Positions 31,087-40,092 of a stretch of DNA of 64,000 bases are shown piece after piece. The notes beneath the pieces were generated by a model, which saw nothing but the letters and a program-made list of their open reading frames with translations, made no database searches and was not told the DNA's origin. The DNA comes from Pseudomonas aylmerensis. Lineage in GTDB: Bacteria > Pseudomonadota > Gammaproteobacteria > Pseudomonadales > Pseudomonadaceae. The position numbers were made by a program, and so were the translations under genes. Location of the stretch: the NCBI RefSeq assembly GCF_001702265.1, contig NZ_MAUE01000047.1, positions 21,146 to 85,145 of the forward strand, written 5' to 3'. Every line of letters starts with the position of its first letter. Within the stretch, counting starts at the first letter, position 1.

Positions 31087-33192
31087 TTGCTGAATCTCAA
31101 GACTGCATTACTGCTCGGCGCGTTGCTGTTTTGTGCCAGCGGCGCACTGCAAGCCGCGGCCACCGCGCCTGAACCCGAAGCGCCGGCCAAGCCGGAATTG
31201 CTCGTCGAAGGCGGCCTGCTCGGTGCCATCAGCTCCAGCATCGATGACGTGCAGGAGAAGCTCGACCTCAATCAGAACCTGATCGATGAATGGCGTTTGC
31301 GTGCCGACCGCGCCGCGGATGAAGTCGGCCGGCTGGTCGATCAGACGGCCGAGCGCTCGCCGTGGAGCGTCGCCGGGGATTTCCTGTTGCTGTCGGGGGT
31401 GTGGATAGGCGCCTTCGCGGTGTTGACGTTGCTTGCGCGCTTCAGCGTACGGCGCCTGAGCCAGCGCACGTTCATTCAGCAGCGCAAGCGATTGCAGGCG
31501 GTGCTCGGGTATGTGCTGCCCTACACGATCCCCGCGCTGATCTGCCTGCCGCTGACCCTCTACGTCAGCCATTTTTTACCCACCTCTATCGGCCGCGCGC
31601 TGGCGCTGTGTTTTGCCTACGCCACCAGCAGCGGCATCTTCTCGACCTCGATGCTGCTGTGCGTCATCGTGATGTTCAACGTAGGGCACAAGCGCCCGGC
31701 GGTGCAGATCATTCGCGATTACTGCCCCAAGCCGCTGTTCCTGATCGGCTTCCTCGCCGCCCTCAGTGATGCGCTAACCAGTCCGCAGATCGCCCGTCAG
31801 CTCGGTGGCAATATCACCAGCAGCATCGCGGTGTTTACCGGCCTGTTTGCCGCGGTGATCTTCGGCGTGCTGGTGGTGCGCCTGCGCCGTCCGGTGGCGC
31901 ACCTGATCCGCAACCGCCCCTTGGCCCAGCGCCTGAAACACCCGGCGCTGCAACAGTCGCTGCGGGTGTTTTCGGGGCTGTGGTACTGGCCGATCCTGTT
32001 GATGGTGCTGGTCTCGGCAATCAACCTGATCGGCGCCGGCGACGACAACCAGAAGGCCCTGCGTTGCGCGCTGTTCACCACCATCCTGTTGATCGGCACG
32101 GTGTTCCTCAGCACCGTGCTGCAACACCTGTTCAAGTCGCGCAGCCAGGTGGCGATCCAGCGCAGCAGTGCCTACAAGGAGCGCTTCCTCAGCCTGCTGC
32201 ACGCGATCCTGCGCATCGCCATGGCGATCGCCTTTATCGAAATCCTCGGGCGTATCTGGGGCGTCTCGCTGTTCGAATTCGCCCAGCGCAATTCGGTGGG
32301 CCGCGCCATCAGCGACTCGCTCAGCAGCATCGGCCTGATCCTGCTGGTGACGTGGCTGTTCTGGGTGGTGCTCGACACCGCGATCCAGGAAGCGCTGAAG
32401 CCACCGGTGAACAAACGCTCCAGCCGTCAGCCCAGCACGCGGGTCAAGACCATCCTGCCGCTGCTGCGCAATGCGGTGAAAATCATCCTGGTGGTGATCT
32501 GCGCGATCACCACCATGGCCAACCTGGGCATCAACGTCGCGCCGCTGCTGGCGGGTGCCGGTGTGGTCGGCCTGGCGATTGGTTTCGGCTCCCAGCAATT
32601 GGTGCAGGACGTGATCACCGGCCTGTTCATCATCATCGAAGACACACTGTCCATCGGCGACTGGGTGGTGCTCGACTCCGGCCATGCGGGCACCGTCGAA
32701 GGCCTGACCATCCGCACCCTGCGCCTGCGCGACGGCAAGGGCTTCGTGCACTCGGTGCCGTTCGGGCAGATCAAGGCGGTCACCAACCAGTCACGCCAGT
32801 TTGCTTATGCGTTCTTCTCGGTGCAGTTCACTTACGACACCGATGTGGATAAGGCCGTGGAGCTGATCCGCGAAGCCGGGCAGTCGATCCGCGACGACGT
32901 GTTCCTCAAGTACAACCTGCAAGGGCCGCTGGAGGTGTTTGGCGTCGACAAGATGGACCTCAATGGCGTGGTACTCACCGCGCAATTCCGCACCGTGTCG
33001 GGTGGGCAATATGCAGTCAGTCGCGCGTTCAACCAGCGCCTGAAAAAGCTTGTGGATAACTGTGATGAGGTGCACTTCGCGCAGACTTATCCACAGCAGG
33101 TGCTGCTGCCCAAGCGCACAGCCCCAGTGGATGAGCCGGATGACGAAGTGCCGGCGTCGGTGGTGCTGACGGAGCAGCCGCGTACCCAGTGA
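31087..33192 (+). CDS. Mechanosensitive channel, MscS superfamily, YbiO-like (TTG start)
   Basis: The 701-residue protein is a large MscS-type channel that should open under membrane tension to release solutes. A signal peptide (about residues 1-24, 'ALLLGALLFCASGALQA') precedes a periplasmic coiled-coil-like part, several membrane helices and the MscS pore domain. The pore region is 'AGAGVVGLAIGFGSQQLVQD' (about residues 493-512), followed by the beta domain 'SIGDWVVLDSGHAGTVEGL'. Similarity to E. coli YbiO fits. The only start with a good site is TTG, behind a perfect 'aaggagg' nine bases upstream. Confidence 0.85.
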   Translation: MLNLKTALLLGALLFCASGALQAAATAPEPEAPAKPELLVEGGLLGAISSSIDDVQEKLDLNQNLIDEWRLRADRAADEVGRLVDQTAERSPWSVAGDFLLLSGVWIGAFAVLTLLARFSVRRLSQRTFIQQRKRLQAVLGYVLPYTIPALICLPLTLYVSHFLPTSIGRALALCFAYATSSGIFSTSMLLCVIVMFNVGHKRPAVQIIRDYCPKPLFLIGFLAALSDALTSPQIARQLGGNITSSIAVFTGLFAAVIFGVLVVRLRRPVAHLIRNRPLAQRLKHPALQQSLRVFSGLWYWPILLMVLVSAINLIGAGDDNQKALRCALFTTILLIGTVFLSTVLQHLFKSRSQVAIQRSSAYKERFLSLLHAILRIAMAIAFIEILGRIWGVSLFEFAQRNSVGRAISDSLSSIGLILLVTWLFWVVLDTAIQEALKPPVNKRSSRQPSTRVKTILPLLRNAVKIILVVICAITTMANLGINVAPLLAGAGVVGLAIGFGSQQLVQDVITGLFIIIEDTLSIGDWVVLDSGHAGTVEGLTIRTLRLRDGKGFVHSVPFGQIKAVTNQSRQFAYAFFSVQFTYDTDVDKAVELIREAGQSIRDDVFLKYNLQGPLEVFGVDKMDLNGVVLTAQFRTVSGGQYAVSRAFNQRLKKLVDNCDEVHFAQTYPQQVLLPKRTAPVDEPDDEVPASVVLTEQPRTQ

Positions 33193-33212
33193 TTGATGTC
33201 GCCCGGGCTGGC

Positions 33213-33294
33213 CTCATCGCGGGCAGGCCCGGCGCCCACATTGTCGACCGTGTGAACTCGTTCAAATGTGGGCGCTGGCTTGCCTGCGATGGCG
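33213..33294. repeat. REP pair (inverted) between the MscS and Lhr genes
   Basis: 'catcgcgggcaggcccggcgcccaca' and 'tgtgggcgctggcttgcctgcgatgg' are inverted copies around about 26 bases. It lies between the two convergent genes and could act at both 3' ends. Confidence 0.8.
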
Positions 33295-33309
33295 TCAGAC
33301 CAGGCATCC

Positions 33310-36300
33310 CTAATGCCTGATCAACTTCTCCTGCACCGCCTGCGGGTCCACCTCCAGCAACACCTGCTGCTTGCCCGCGACCATCACCGCCGCCGGCAAC
33401 CCATCGCGGTACACAATCCGATTGCCGCTGACCGCCGGCACTTTGCTGCCGGGCAACAACGTGCCTACCAGGTTCAGCGGATCGGCCCCGCACACGGCAA
33501 TCAGACTCCCATCATGCGGGCGCCGTCGCACCTCACGCAGCAGCGGGATTGCTTCCGGCAACGCAAACTGTTCCCCCGCCAAGCCACTGACAAAGCGCCC
33601 GCCGCGAATCTCCCCGCGCGCTTCCAGCCGATGGAACGTGCGCAGCAATTCGCGCCAGCTCGGTAACCAATCCGCCTCGCGCTCCAGCAGCCGCCAGAAC
33701 ACCACGCCGTAGCGGCGCAGCAAGGTCATCGCCACATGCTCCAAGGTCTCTGCCGAGTGCGCGCCGGCGGCGGTCGCCGGGCGCCGGATCAGCGCCCAGC
33801 GCCCGGCATCGTCCATGCCGCCGACAAACGCCCCACGCCCGCGCCGGCTGCTGCGCGCCTGGCGTTTGCTCGCCGGCGTGGTCAACGCCCGCAGCCCGGC
33901 AAAACTGTCGGCATTCACCAGGCCGGCACCGACCAGTTCCTGCAAGGCGCCTTCCAGTTCGCTGCGCAGCAGGTGGGCTTCGTGCACCAACTCATCAAAA
34001 AACAGCGCGCCATGTTCGCGCAGGGCCAGGTGGACTTTCTGCGCCTTGGGCGACAGCGTCGTGCTGTCGGTGGGTTCGGTCAGCCCGCTCCACAGCGGCA
34101 CCTGGCTGCGCGGCAACAGCACCACCGGCGTGCTGCGCAGGGCGATGGCGCTGGCCTTGTTGCTCAAGCGCGTCCACACCAGCTTGCCGCTGCGGCACAA
34201 CTCATCGAGCCAGGTCGAGGAATAATCCTTGAGCCGCGCGCTGAGCAAATCAGTGTCCCAGGCGGACGTGGCAGCGGCGTAGCCTTCGAACTGGCCGACG
34301 ATCTGCGCCAACATCGCGCTGCCCTGGCCTCGGGTGCTCTCGGACAAGTGCTGCCAATCGAACAGGAAACGCATGAAGTCCTGCAGCGCCACCGGCTCGA
34401 TTTCCCGGCGCAGGCGCTTGACCGTGTAGCGATGAATGCGCGCCAGCAGGTGGCGTTCGCACCATTGCTCTGCGTCGGCGCCAGGGCTGAAACGCCCACG
34501 CAGCACGTAGCCTTCCTGCTCCAGGCGGGCCAACGCCTGCGTGACATCAGCCTCCGGCAAGGCCAGGGGCGCGGCGATCTCGATCAAGGTCAGCGGACCG
34601 AAGCCGCCAAGGCGTGCGCGCAGCACTTCCACCAGCGCTTCGTCGTAGGTCCAGAGCTCATCGAAGCCCGGGAGCAGCGGCAAGCCGTTGGGATAAATCG
34701 CCTGCAAACAGCTCAGGCGCTCGACCGCCACCCACAGGCCGTTGTGCAATGCAGAGGCGCGCCCGCCCTTGGCCAAGGCGTGCAGCCACTCGGCCCATTG
34801 CGGCGTGACTTCGTGAGCGGCGATGCAGGCCAGGCTCATCAACGCCTCATGCATTTCATCCAGGTTGTGGGGCGCTGGCCAGGCTTCTTCGCGGACCCCG
34901 GCGATAGCGTCCGCATCCAGTGCGCCAAGGTCGTCGGTGCTCTGCGGGTCGCTCCAGCGCCGGTTGAGCACGGCCTGGGTGCGGCGTTCTTCCAGCGGGG
35001 CATCGTCGAGAAAAGTGTAGGGGCGCGCACTGAGGATTTCCGCGGCCATCGGCGAGGGCGCCGGCAGGTCACGGCTGATCAAGCGCACGTCGCCGCCCTC
35101 CATGCGCCGCAGCAGGGCCAGCCAACCGTCGCCGTCCATGGCTTCGTGCAGGCAGTCATCGAGGGTTTGTTCCACCAGCGGATGCGCGGGCACTTCGCGT
35201 TCGCCGGCAAGGTTTTCCAGGCAGGCGATCTGGTCGGGGAACACGCTGGCGATCAGGTCTTCGCTCTTCATGCGCTGGATTTGCGGCGCGACCTTGCGCC
35301 CGCCGGTATAACGCGGCAGCGCCAGGGCCACGCCGGCATTCCAGCGCCAGCGCACGCCGAACAGCGGCGCGTCCAGCACCGCCTGGATCAGCAGGTGTTC
35401 GGCGCTGTGGCTGTTGAGATAGCGCCACACTTCGTCCAGCTCGAAACTGTGGCTGGTGGACAGCGACAGCACGATGGCATTTTCGCTGGCCGCCGCCTGC
35501 AGCTCGAAGTTGAACGTACGGCAAAAACGCTTGCGCAGGGCCAGGCCCCAGGCGCGGTTGATGCGGCTGCCGAACGGCGTGTGGATGATCAGTTGGGTGC
35601 CACCGGACTCGTCGAAAAACCGCTCCATGATCAACGTGTCCTGGGACGGCAGCGCACTGAGAGCCAGGCGCGCACGGGCCAGGTAGTCGAGGATCTGTTC
35701 GGCGCTGGCGCGGTTCAGGCCGAGGGTGTCGGTGAGCCAGTCCTGCGCCGGTTGCAGGTTACCGGGGCTGGCGCTGAGCAGCGAGTCCAACTGCCCCTGC
35801 AAACGTGCCACGGCCGCCGACAATTCTTGGCTGCGCCCCGGTGCCTCGCCGAGCCAGAACGGAATGGTCGGTGGCTGGCCGTGGGCATCTTCGACGCGCA
35901 CCTTGCCGGCCTCGACCCGCAAAATCCTGTAGGACGTGTTACCGAGCTGGAAGATATCCCCGGCGATACTTTCCACCGCGAAGTCTTCGTTGACGCTGCC
36001 GATGTTCAGGCTCTGCGGCTCCAGCAACACGCTGTAGTCGGCATTGTCCGGGATGGTGCCGCCGCTGGTCACGGCGGTCAGCCGGGCGCCCCGGCGGCCG
36101 CGCAGGGTATGGGTCACGGCGTCGCGGTGCAGGTAGGCGCTGCGGATGCCCTGGCGACCGTTGTAGCCGTCGGCGAGCATCTGCAGCAGCGCCTGGTAGT
36201 GGCGCTCATCCAGTGCGGCATACGGCGCGGCGCGGCGGATCAGCGTCAGCAGCGCCGCTTCCGACCACTCCTGGGCGCTGACCTCGGCGATGATCTGCTG

Positions 36301-37557
36301 GGCCAGCACGTCCAGCGGCGCCACGGGAATGTGCAACGTGTCGAGTTCACCCCGGCGTACGCAGTCGAGCAGGGCGGCGCATTCGATCAGGTCATCGCGG
36401 GTGGTGGCGAACAGACGGCCCTTGGGCGTACCGCCAACCTGGTGGCCGGAGCGCCCGACCCGTTGCAGAAAGCCGTTGATGGACCCTGGCGAGCCGATCT
36501 GACACACCAGGTCGACGTCACCGATATCAATCCCCAGCTCCAGCGAGGCGGTGGCGATCAGCACTTGCAGCGCGCCGGCCTTGAGCCGTTGCTCGGCGTC
36601 CAGGCGCAGTTCCTTGGCCAGGCTGCCGTGGTGGGCGGCGACGGCATTCTTGCCCAGGCGTTCGCTCAAGTGCCGGGCCAGGCGTTCGGCCAGGCGCCGG
36701 GTGTTGACGAAAATCAGCGTGGTGCGGTGTTCGCGGGCCAGCGCAGCGAGGCGATCGTAGACCAGCTCCCAGACATCATTGGCCATCACTGCCGACAGCG
36801 GCACCGGCGGCACTTCGATATCCAGGTCGCGGGGGCGGGCATGGCCGATGTCGACGATGTCGCACGAGCGGCCCGTGCCGACCAGAAAGCGCGACACGGC
36901 CTCGATAGGCTTCTGCGTGGCCGACAGGCCGATGCGGGTCAGCGGTTCGCCGCATAAACCCTGCAGGCGCTCCAGGCTCAAGGCCAGGTGACTACCGCGC
37001 TTGCCGGCGGCGATCGCGTGGATTTCATCAACGATCACCGTGCGCGTGCTGGCCAGCATTTGCCGGCCGGAGTCGGAGCCCAGCAGCACGTAGAGCGATT
37101 CCGGGGTGGTCACCAGGATATGCGGCGGGCGCTTGCGCATCAGCGCCCGGTCTTTTTGCGGGGTGTCGCCGGTGCGTACGGCGGTGCGGATCACCAGCGG
37201 CGGCAAGTCCATGGCCTGCAGGTGCTCGGTGATCCCGGCGAGCGGGGTTTGCAGGTTGATCTGGATATCGTTGGACAGCGCCTTGAGCGGCGACACGTAC
37301 ACCACCAGCGTTTCGTCCGGCAGTTGCCCGCCGTGGGCCAGGCCCTGATGGACGAGGTCGTCCAGCACCGCCAGGAACGCGGTCAGCGTCTTGCCCGAGC
37401 CGGTGGGGGCGGCGATCAGGGTCGAGCGGCGTTGACGGATCAGCGGCCATGCCTGGGCCTGCGCGCTGGTCACCGAAGGGAAGGTGCTGCGGAACCAGGT
37501 GCTGACGGCGGGGTGGAAGCCGTCCAATACCGTGTCCGTTGATTCGGGAAGGTTCAT
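33310..37557 (-). CDS. lhr: Lhr-type ATP-dependent DNA helicase
   Basis: The 1415-residue protein is a superfamily 2 helicase of the large Lhr type, known for 3'-5' translocation on single-stranded DNA. Walker A is 'APTGSGKT' (residues 50-57) and the DExH box is 'VDEIH' (177-181). Motif VI is 'GFLQRVGRSGHQVGG', followed by the winged-helix and Lhr-specific core and the long C-terminal domain. The second methionine is chosen as start; either start is weakly supported. Related proteins often sit by a ligase or a metallophosphoesterase; neither is here. Confidence 0.88.
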   Translation of the reverse strand: MNLPESTDTVLDGFHPAVSTWFRSTFPSVTSAQAQAWPLIRQRRSTLIAAPTGSGKTLTAFLAVLDDLVHQGLAHGGQLPDETLVVYVSPLKALSNDIQINLQTPLAGITEHLQAMDLPPLVIRTAVRTGDTPQKDRALMRKRPPHILVTTPESLYVLLGSDSGRQMLASTRTVIVDEIHAIAAGKRGSHLALSLERLQGLCGEPLTRIGLSATQKPIEAVSRFLVGTGRSCDIVDIGHARPRDLDIEVPPVPLSAVMANDVWELVYDRLAALAREHRTTLIFVNTRRLAERLARHLSERLGKNAVAAHHGSLAKELRLDAEQRLKAGALQVLIATASLELGIDIGDVDLVCQIGSPGSINGFLQRVGRSGHQVGGTPKGRLFATTRDDLIECAALLDCVRRGELDTLHIPVAPLDVLAQQIIAEVSAQEWSEAALLTLIRRAAPYAALDERHYQALLQMLADGYNGRQGIRSAYLHRDAVTHTLRGRRGARLTAVTSGGTIPDNADYSVLLEPQSLNIGSVNEDFAVESIAGDIFQLGNTSYRILRVEAGKVRVEDAHGQPPTIPFWLGEAPGRSQELSAAVARLQGQLDSLLSASPGNLQPAQDWLTDTLGLNRASAEQILDYLARARLALSALPSQDTLIMERFFDESGGTQLIIHTPFGSRINRAWGLALRKRFCRTFNFELQAAASENAIVLSLSTSHSFELDEVWRYLNSHSAEHLLIQAVLDAPLFGVRWRWNAGVALALPRYTGGRKVAPQIQRMKSEDLIASVFPDQIACLENLAGEREVPAHPLVEQTLDDCLHEAMDGDGWLALLRRMEGGDVRLISRDLPAPSPMAAEILSARPYTFLDDAPLEERRTQAVLNRRWSDPQSTDDLGALDADAIAGVREEAWPAPHNLDEMHEALMSLACIAAHEVTPQWAEWLHALAKGGRASALHNGLWVAVERLSCLQAIYPNGLPLLPGFDELWTYDEALVEVLRARLGGFGPLTLIEIAAPLALPEADVTQALARLEQEGYVLRGRFSPGADAEQWCERHLLARIHRYTVKRLRREIEPVALQDFMRFLFDWQHLSESTRGQGSAMLAQIVGQFEGYAAATSAWDTDLLSARLKDYSSTWLDELCRSGKLVWTRLSNKASAIALRSTPVVLLPRSQVPLWSGLTEPTDSTTLSPKAQKVHLALREHGALFFDELVHEAHLLRSELEGALQELVGAGLVNADSFAGLRALTTPASKRQARSSRRGRGAFVGGMDDAGRWALIRRPATAAGAHSAETLEHVAMTLLRRYGVVFWRLLEREADWLPSWRELLRTFHRLEARGEIRGGRFVSGLAGEQFALPEAIPLLREVRRRPHDGSLIAVCGADPLNLVGTLLPGSKVPAVSGNRIVYRDGLPAAVMVAGKQQVLLEVDPQAVQEKLIRH

Positions 37558-37723
37558 GACTCTTATATGCAACCCATGAGGTCAAGTTGCAACCCCCGCA
37601 CTTTATCCGTGACGGTTGCGCTACAAACCCGCAAAATGCAACGATTCTGGAATACACCTACGGCTGGCTCACGGGCCTGCCGACAATAACCATCGTTCCA
37701 AACAGACCGGGCCTGCTCAATCT

Positions 37724-38608
37724 ATGCGAATGCGCCTTATGTTACTGGGCGGCGGGAATGCCCTCGGGCAGGCGCTGATTCGCCTCGGTGCAGAGGAAGA
37801 CATTGGTTTCCTCGCACCCAAACCGCCCACCGACGGCTGGGATGCCGCAAGCCTCACCCAATTGCTCGACGACACCCGTCCCGATGCGTTGATCAACCTC
37901 GCCTACTATTTCGACTGGTTCCAGGCCGAGGCTGTCAGCGAAACCCGCCTGGCTGCCCAGGAGTTCGCCATCGAACGCCTGGCCGAACTGTGCCAGCACC
38001 ACAACATCACCTTGCTGCAACCGTCCAGCTACCGCGTGTTCGATGGCTCCCGCGCCACCGCCTACAGCGAAAAAGACGAGCCGGTGCCCTTGGGCCTGCG
38101 CGGCCAGGCGCTGTGGCGTATCGAGCAAAGTGTGCGCGCCACGTGCCCGCAACATGTGCTGCTGCGCTTTGGCTGGCTGCTGGATGACAGCATCGACGGC
38201 ACGCTCGGGCGCTTCCTCGCGCGGGCCGAGAAGCCGGATGAATTGCTGATGGCAGATGACCGTCGCGGCAACCCGACGCCGGTGGACGACGCCGCGCGGG
38301 TGATCATCTCGGTGCTCAAGCAACTCGATTGTGCCGCGCCGCTGTGGGGCACTTACCACTACGCCGGGCATGAGGCGACCACGCCGCTGGCCCTGGGCCA
38401 GGCGATCCTGACCGAGGCGCGCAATTTCCACCCGCTGGCTATCGAGGCGCCCACCGCCCAGGCCCACGCGGCCCGGCCGGATGCCGGCGACGAACCGCAG
38501 CACGCGGTGCTCGCCTGCAAGAAAATCCTCCACACCTTCGGCATCAAGCCACGGGCGTGGCGGGCGGGGTTGCCGGCGTTGCTGGATCGGTTCTACCGGC
38601 ACGGCTGA
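37724..38608 (+). CDS. Sugar nucleotide-binding (RmlD-like) SDR protein
   Basis: The 294-residue protein resembles the dTDP-4-dehydrorhamnose reductase (RmlD-like) substrate-binding family. The glycine-rich 'LMLLGGGNALGQALIRLG' near the N terminus is a Rossmann-type loop, and 'PSSYRVFDGSRATAYSEKDE' (about residues 105-125) is the active-site region, where 'YSE' fits but the usual YxxxK motif is not clear. The start is one of several close methionines; the first is used. P. aeruginosa has a comparable gene next to oprG. Confidence 0.75.
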   Translation: MRMRLMLLGGGNALGQALIRLGAEEDIGFLAPKPPTDGWDAASLTQLLDDTRPDALINLAYYFDWFQAEAVSETRLAAQEFAIERLAELCQHHNITLLQPSSYRVFDGSRATAYSEKDEPVPLGLRGQALWRIEQSVRATCPQHVLLRFGWLLDDSIDGTLGRFLARAEKPDELLMADDRRGNPTPVDDAARVIISVLKQLDCAAPLWGTYHYAGHEATTPLALGQAILTEARNFHPLAIEAPTAQAHAARPDAGDEPQHAVLACKKILHTFGIKPRAWRAGLPALLDRFYRHG

Positions 38609-38626
38609 CCCAACCCCAAAACCAAC

Positions 38627-38744
38627 GTGGGAGCGGGCGGGTGTGGGAGCCGGGCTTGCCCGCGATAGCATCGCCTCGGTCTGTCAGTTGCACCGAGGCG
38701 ATGCTATCGCAGGCAAGCCAGCTCCTGCACCCGCCCGCTCCCAC
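38627..38744. repeat. Large REP palindrome upstream of the oprG 3' end
   Basis: Arms 'gtgggagcgggcggg' and 'cccgcccgctcccac' are perfect 15-base inverted copies. Inside them are further inverted parts 'gcatcgcctcggt' and 'accgaggcgatgc' and REP cores. The whole forms a hairpin of over 50 base pairs of partial complementarity with a small loop near 38685. It lies between convergent genes. Confidence 0.85.
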
Positions 38745-38774
38745 ATAGGTTATGCAGCGTGAGTGGAACCTGGG

Positions 38775-39473
38775 TTAGAACTTGTAGCCGATGCCCACCA
38801 TGTACACCATCGGGTCCACATCAACGTTTACCTTGGCGCGAGTGCCAGGTGCCACGGCGTTGTTTTCCACGGTCGCCTTGGTGCTGATGTCGATGTAGCG
38901 CGCCTGGGCGTTGATCATCCACTTGTCGTTGATCATGTAGTCCGCGCCGATCTGCGCCGCCCAGCCCCAGGAGTTCTCGGCCTTGAAGTTGCTGAAGCCT
39001 TCGCCCTGTGCGCGGCTGCCGACGTGTTCGTCGTAGATCCAGGTGTAGTTGATACCGGCGCCCACATACGGTTGGAACGCAGACTTGTTGTCCAGCGGGT
39101 AGTACACGACGCTCAGGGTCGGCGGCAGGTGTTTGAGGGTGCCGAGCTTGCCGTTGGCCGGGCTCAGGGCGGTGCCTTTGATCTTCACGTCGTGCTCGAA
39201 CGGGGTGGCCGCCAGCAGCTCGATGCCCACGTGGTTGGTCAGCATGTAGGCAAAGTTCAAGCCCAGCTGGGTGTCGCTGCTCATGGTCGCCTTGCCGCCC
39301 AGGTTGGCGCCCGCCAATGGACCCTGGTCAACCTTCACGTGACCGCTGTCGGCTTTCGGGTTCACGGTGATTGCACCGGCGCGCACCAGAATATCGCCCG
39401 CTTCGTGAGCGTGGACGACCGGGGCGGCGAGGGCGAGCGCGAAGAGGGACGCGCCGAGCAGAGACTTGTTCAT
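38775..39473 (-). CDS. oprG: Outer membrane protein OprG (OmpW family)
   Basis: OprG is an eight-stranded outer membrane barrel of the OmpW family, implicated in uptake of small hydrophobic compounds and amino acids. The 232-residue precursor has a signal peptide (about residues 1-22, cut after 'VVHA'). The mature part begins 'HEAGDILVRAGAI', typical of OmpW, and ends with 'DPMVYMVGIGYKF', the C-terminal aromatic residue needed for barrel assembly. A 'ttggag' site precedes the ATG. P. aeruginosa oprG is also next to the Zur-linked ABC cluster and the RmlD-like gene. Confidence 0.92.
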   Translation of the reverse strand: MNKSLLGASLFALALAAPVVHAHEAGDILVRAGAITVNPKADSGHVKVDQGPLAGANLGGKATMSSDTQLGLNFAYMLTNHVGIELLAATPFEHDVKIKGTALSPANGKLGTLKHLPPTLSVVYYPLDNKSAFQPYVGAGINYTWIYDEHVGSRAQGEGFSNFKAENSWGWAAQIGADYMINDKWMINAQARYIDISTKATVENNAVAPGTRAKVNVDVDPMVYMVGIGYKF

Positions 39474-39568
39474 GGGAGCTCCAAAAGGACGTTTAAAAGT
39501 TGTACGTCCAATGGTAAAGATCGTTCCGCTCGATCTTTTGACTCAGCTCAATGAAAGGTCGATCAGCG

Positions 39569-40081
39569 CTATTGCGGCAGTTCGTAGATGTAAATCTTCT
39601 CGGCGTCCATCTGGTAACCGGCGTCGGCCAGCTCGCTGGTGGACGGTTTGACCTGCATCGCGCCTTCGATCCAGTACGGCTGGTACAGCTCATCGAGCTT
39701 CACGCCGACTTCGCTTTTCACATGCACGATCTGGTTCGACGGCGGCGGCGGTACATGGATGCACGCGCCGAAATACGGCACCAGCAAGAACTCGGTGGTG
39801 CGGCCTGCTTCGCTGACTTCCAGCGGCACGATATACCCCGGCAGACGAATATGCTGGCCATCGAGGCCCTGTACCACCGGCGCGTGGGGCATTTCCTGCT
39901 TGGCCGCTGGCGCCGACTCCAGCGCGTCGGCCATCCCGGACAAGTTGTGCAGCGGCTGCATGTTCGGTATTTCCGGTTCGGCATCCGGCGGGATCAGCTC
40001 CGACCAGGTCAGCTCTTTAGGCTCATCGGCCCAGGCCGGCAGGGCCATCAGCAGAAACAGTGCAAACAGGACGCGACGCAT
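39569..40081 (-). CDS. DUF3299 lipoprotein-like/periplasmic protein
   Basis: The 170-residue protein begins with a signal peptide (about residues 1-18, 'FALFLLMALPAWA') and has the DUF3299 core: 'HIRLPGYIVPLEV', 'FLLVPYFGACIHVPPPPSNQ' and 'GYQMDAEKIYIYEL'. A cysteine in 'FGACIHVPPPP' is conserved. The function is unknown. It is the last gene of the Zur-linked cluster, matching P. aeruginosa PA4066. I chose the start with 'aggaagg' five bases upstream over an alternative five codons earlier that overlaps the permease stop (ATGA). Confidence 0.8.
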   Translation of the reverse strand: MRRVLFALFLLMALPAWADEPKELTWSELIPPDAEPEIPNMQPLHNLSGMADALESAPAAKQEMPHAPVVQGLDGQHIRLPGYIVPLEVSEAGRTTEFLLVPYFGACIHVPPPPSNQIVHVKSEVGVKLDELYQPYWIEGAMQVKPSTSELADAGYQMDAEKIYIYELPQ

Positions 40082-40092
40082 CAAAGCCTTCC

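Noticed and set aside
33736..36957. A 1073-codon plus-strand open frame
   Set aside because: It is antisense to the helicase gene, which has clear motifs; the plus-strand product is low complexity and Gln/Arg-rich.
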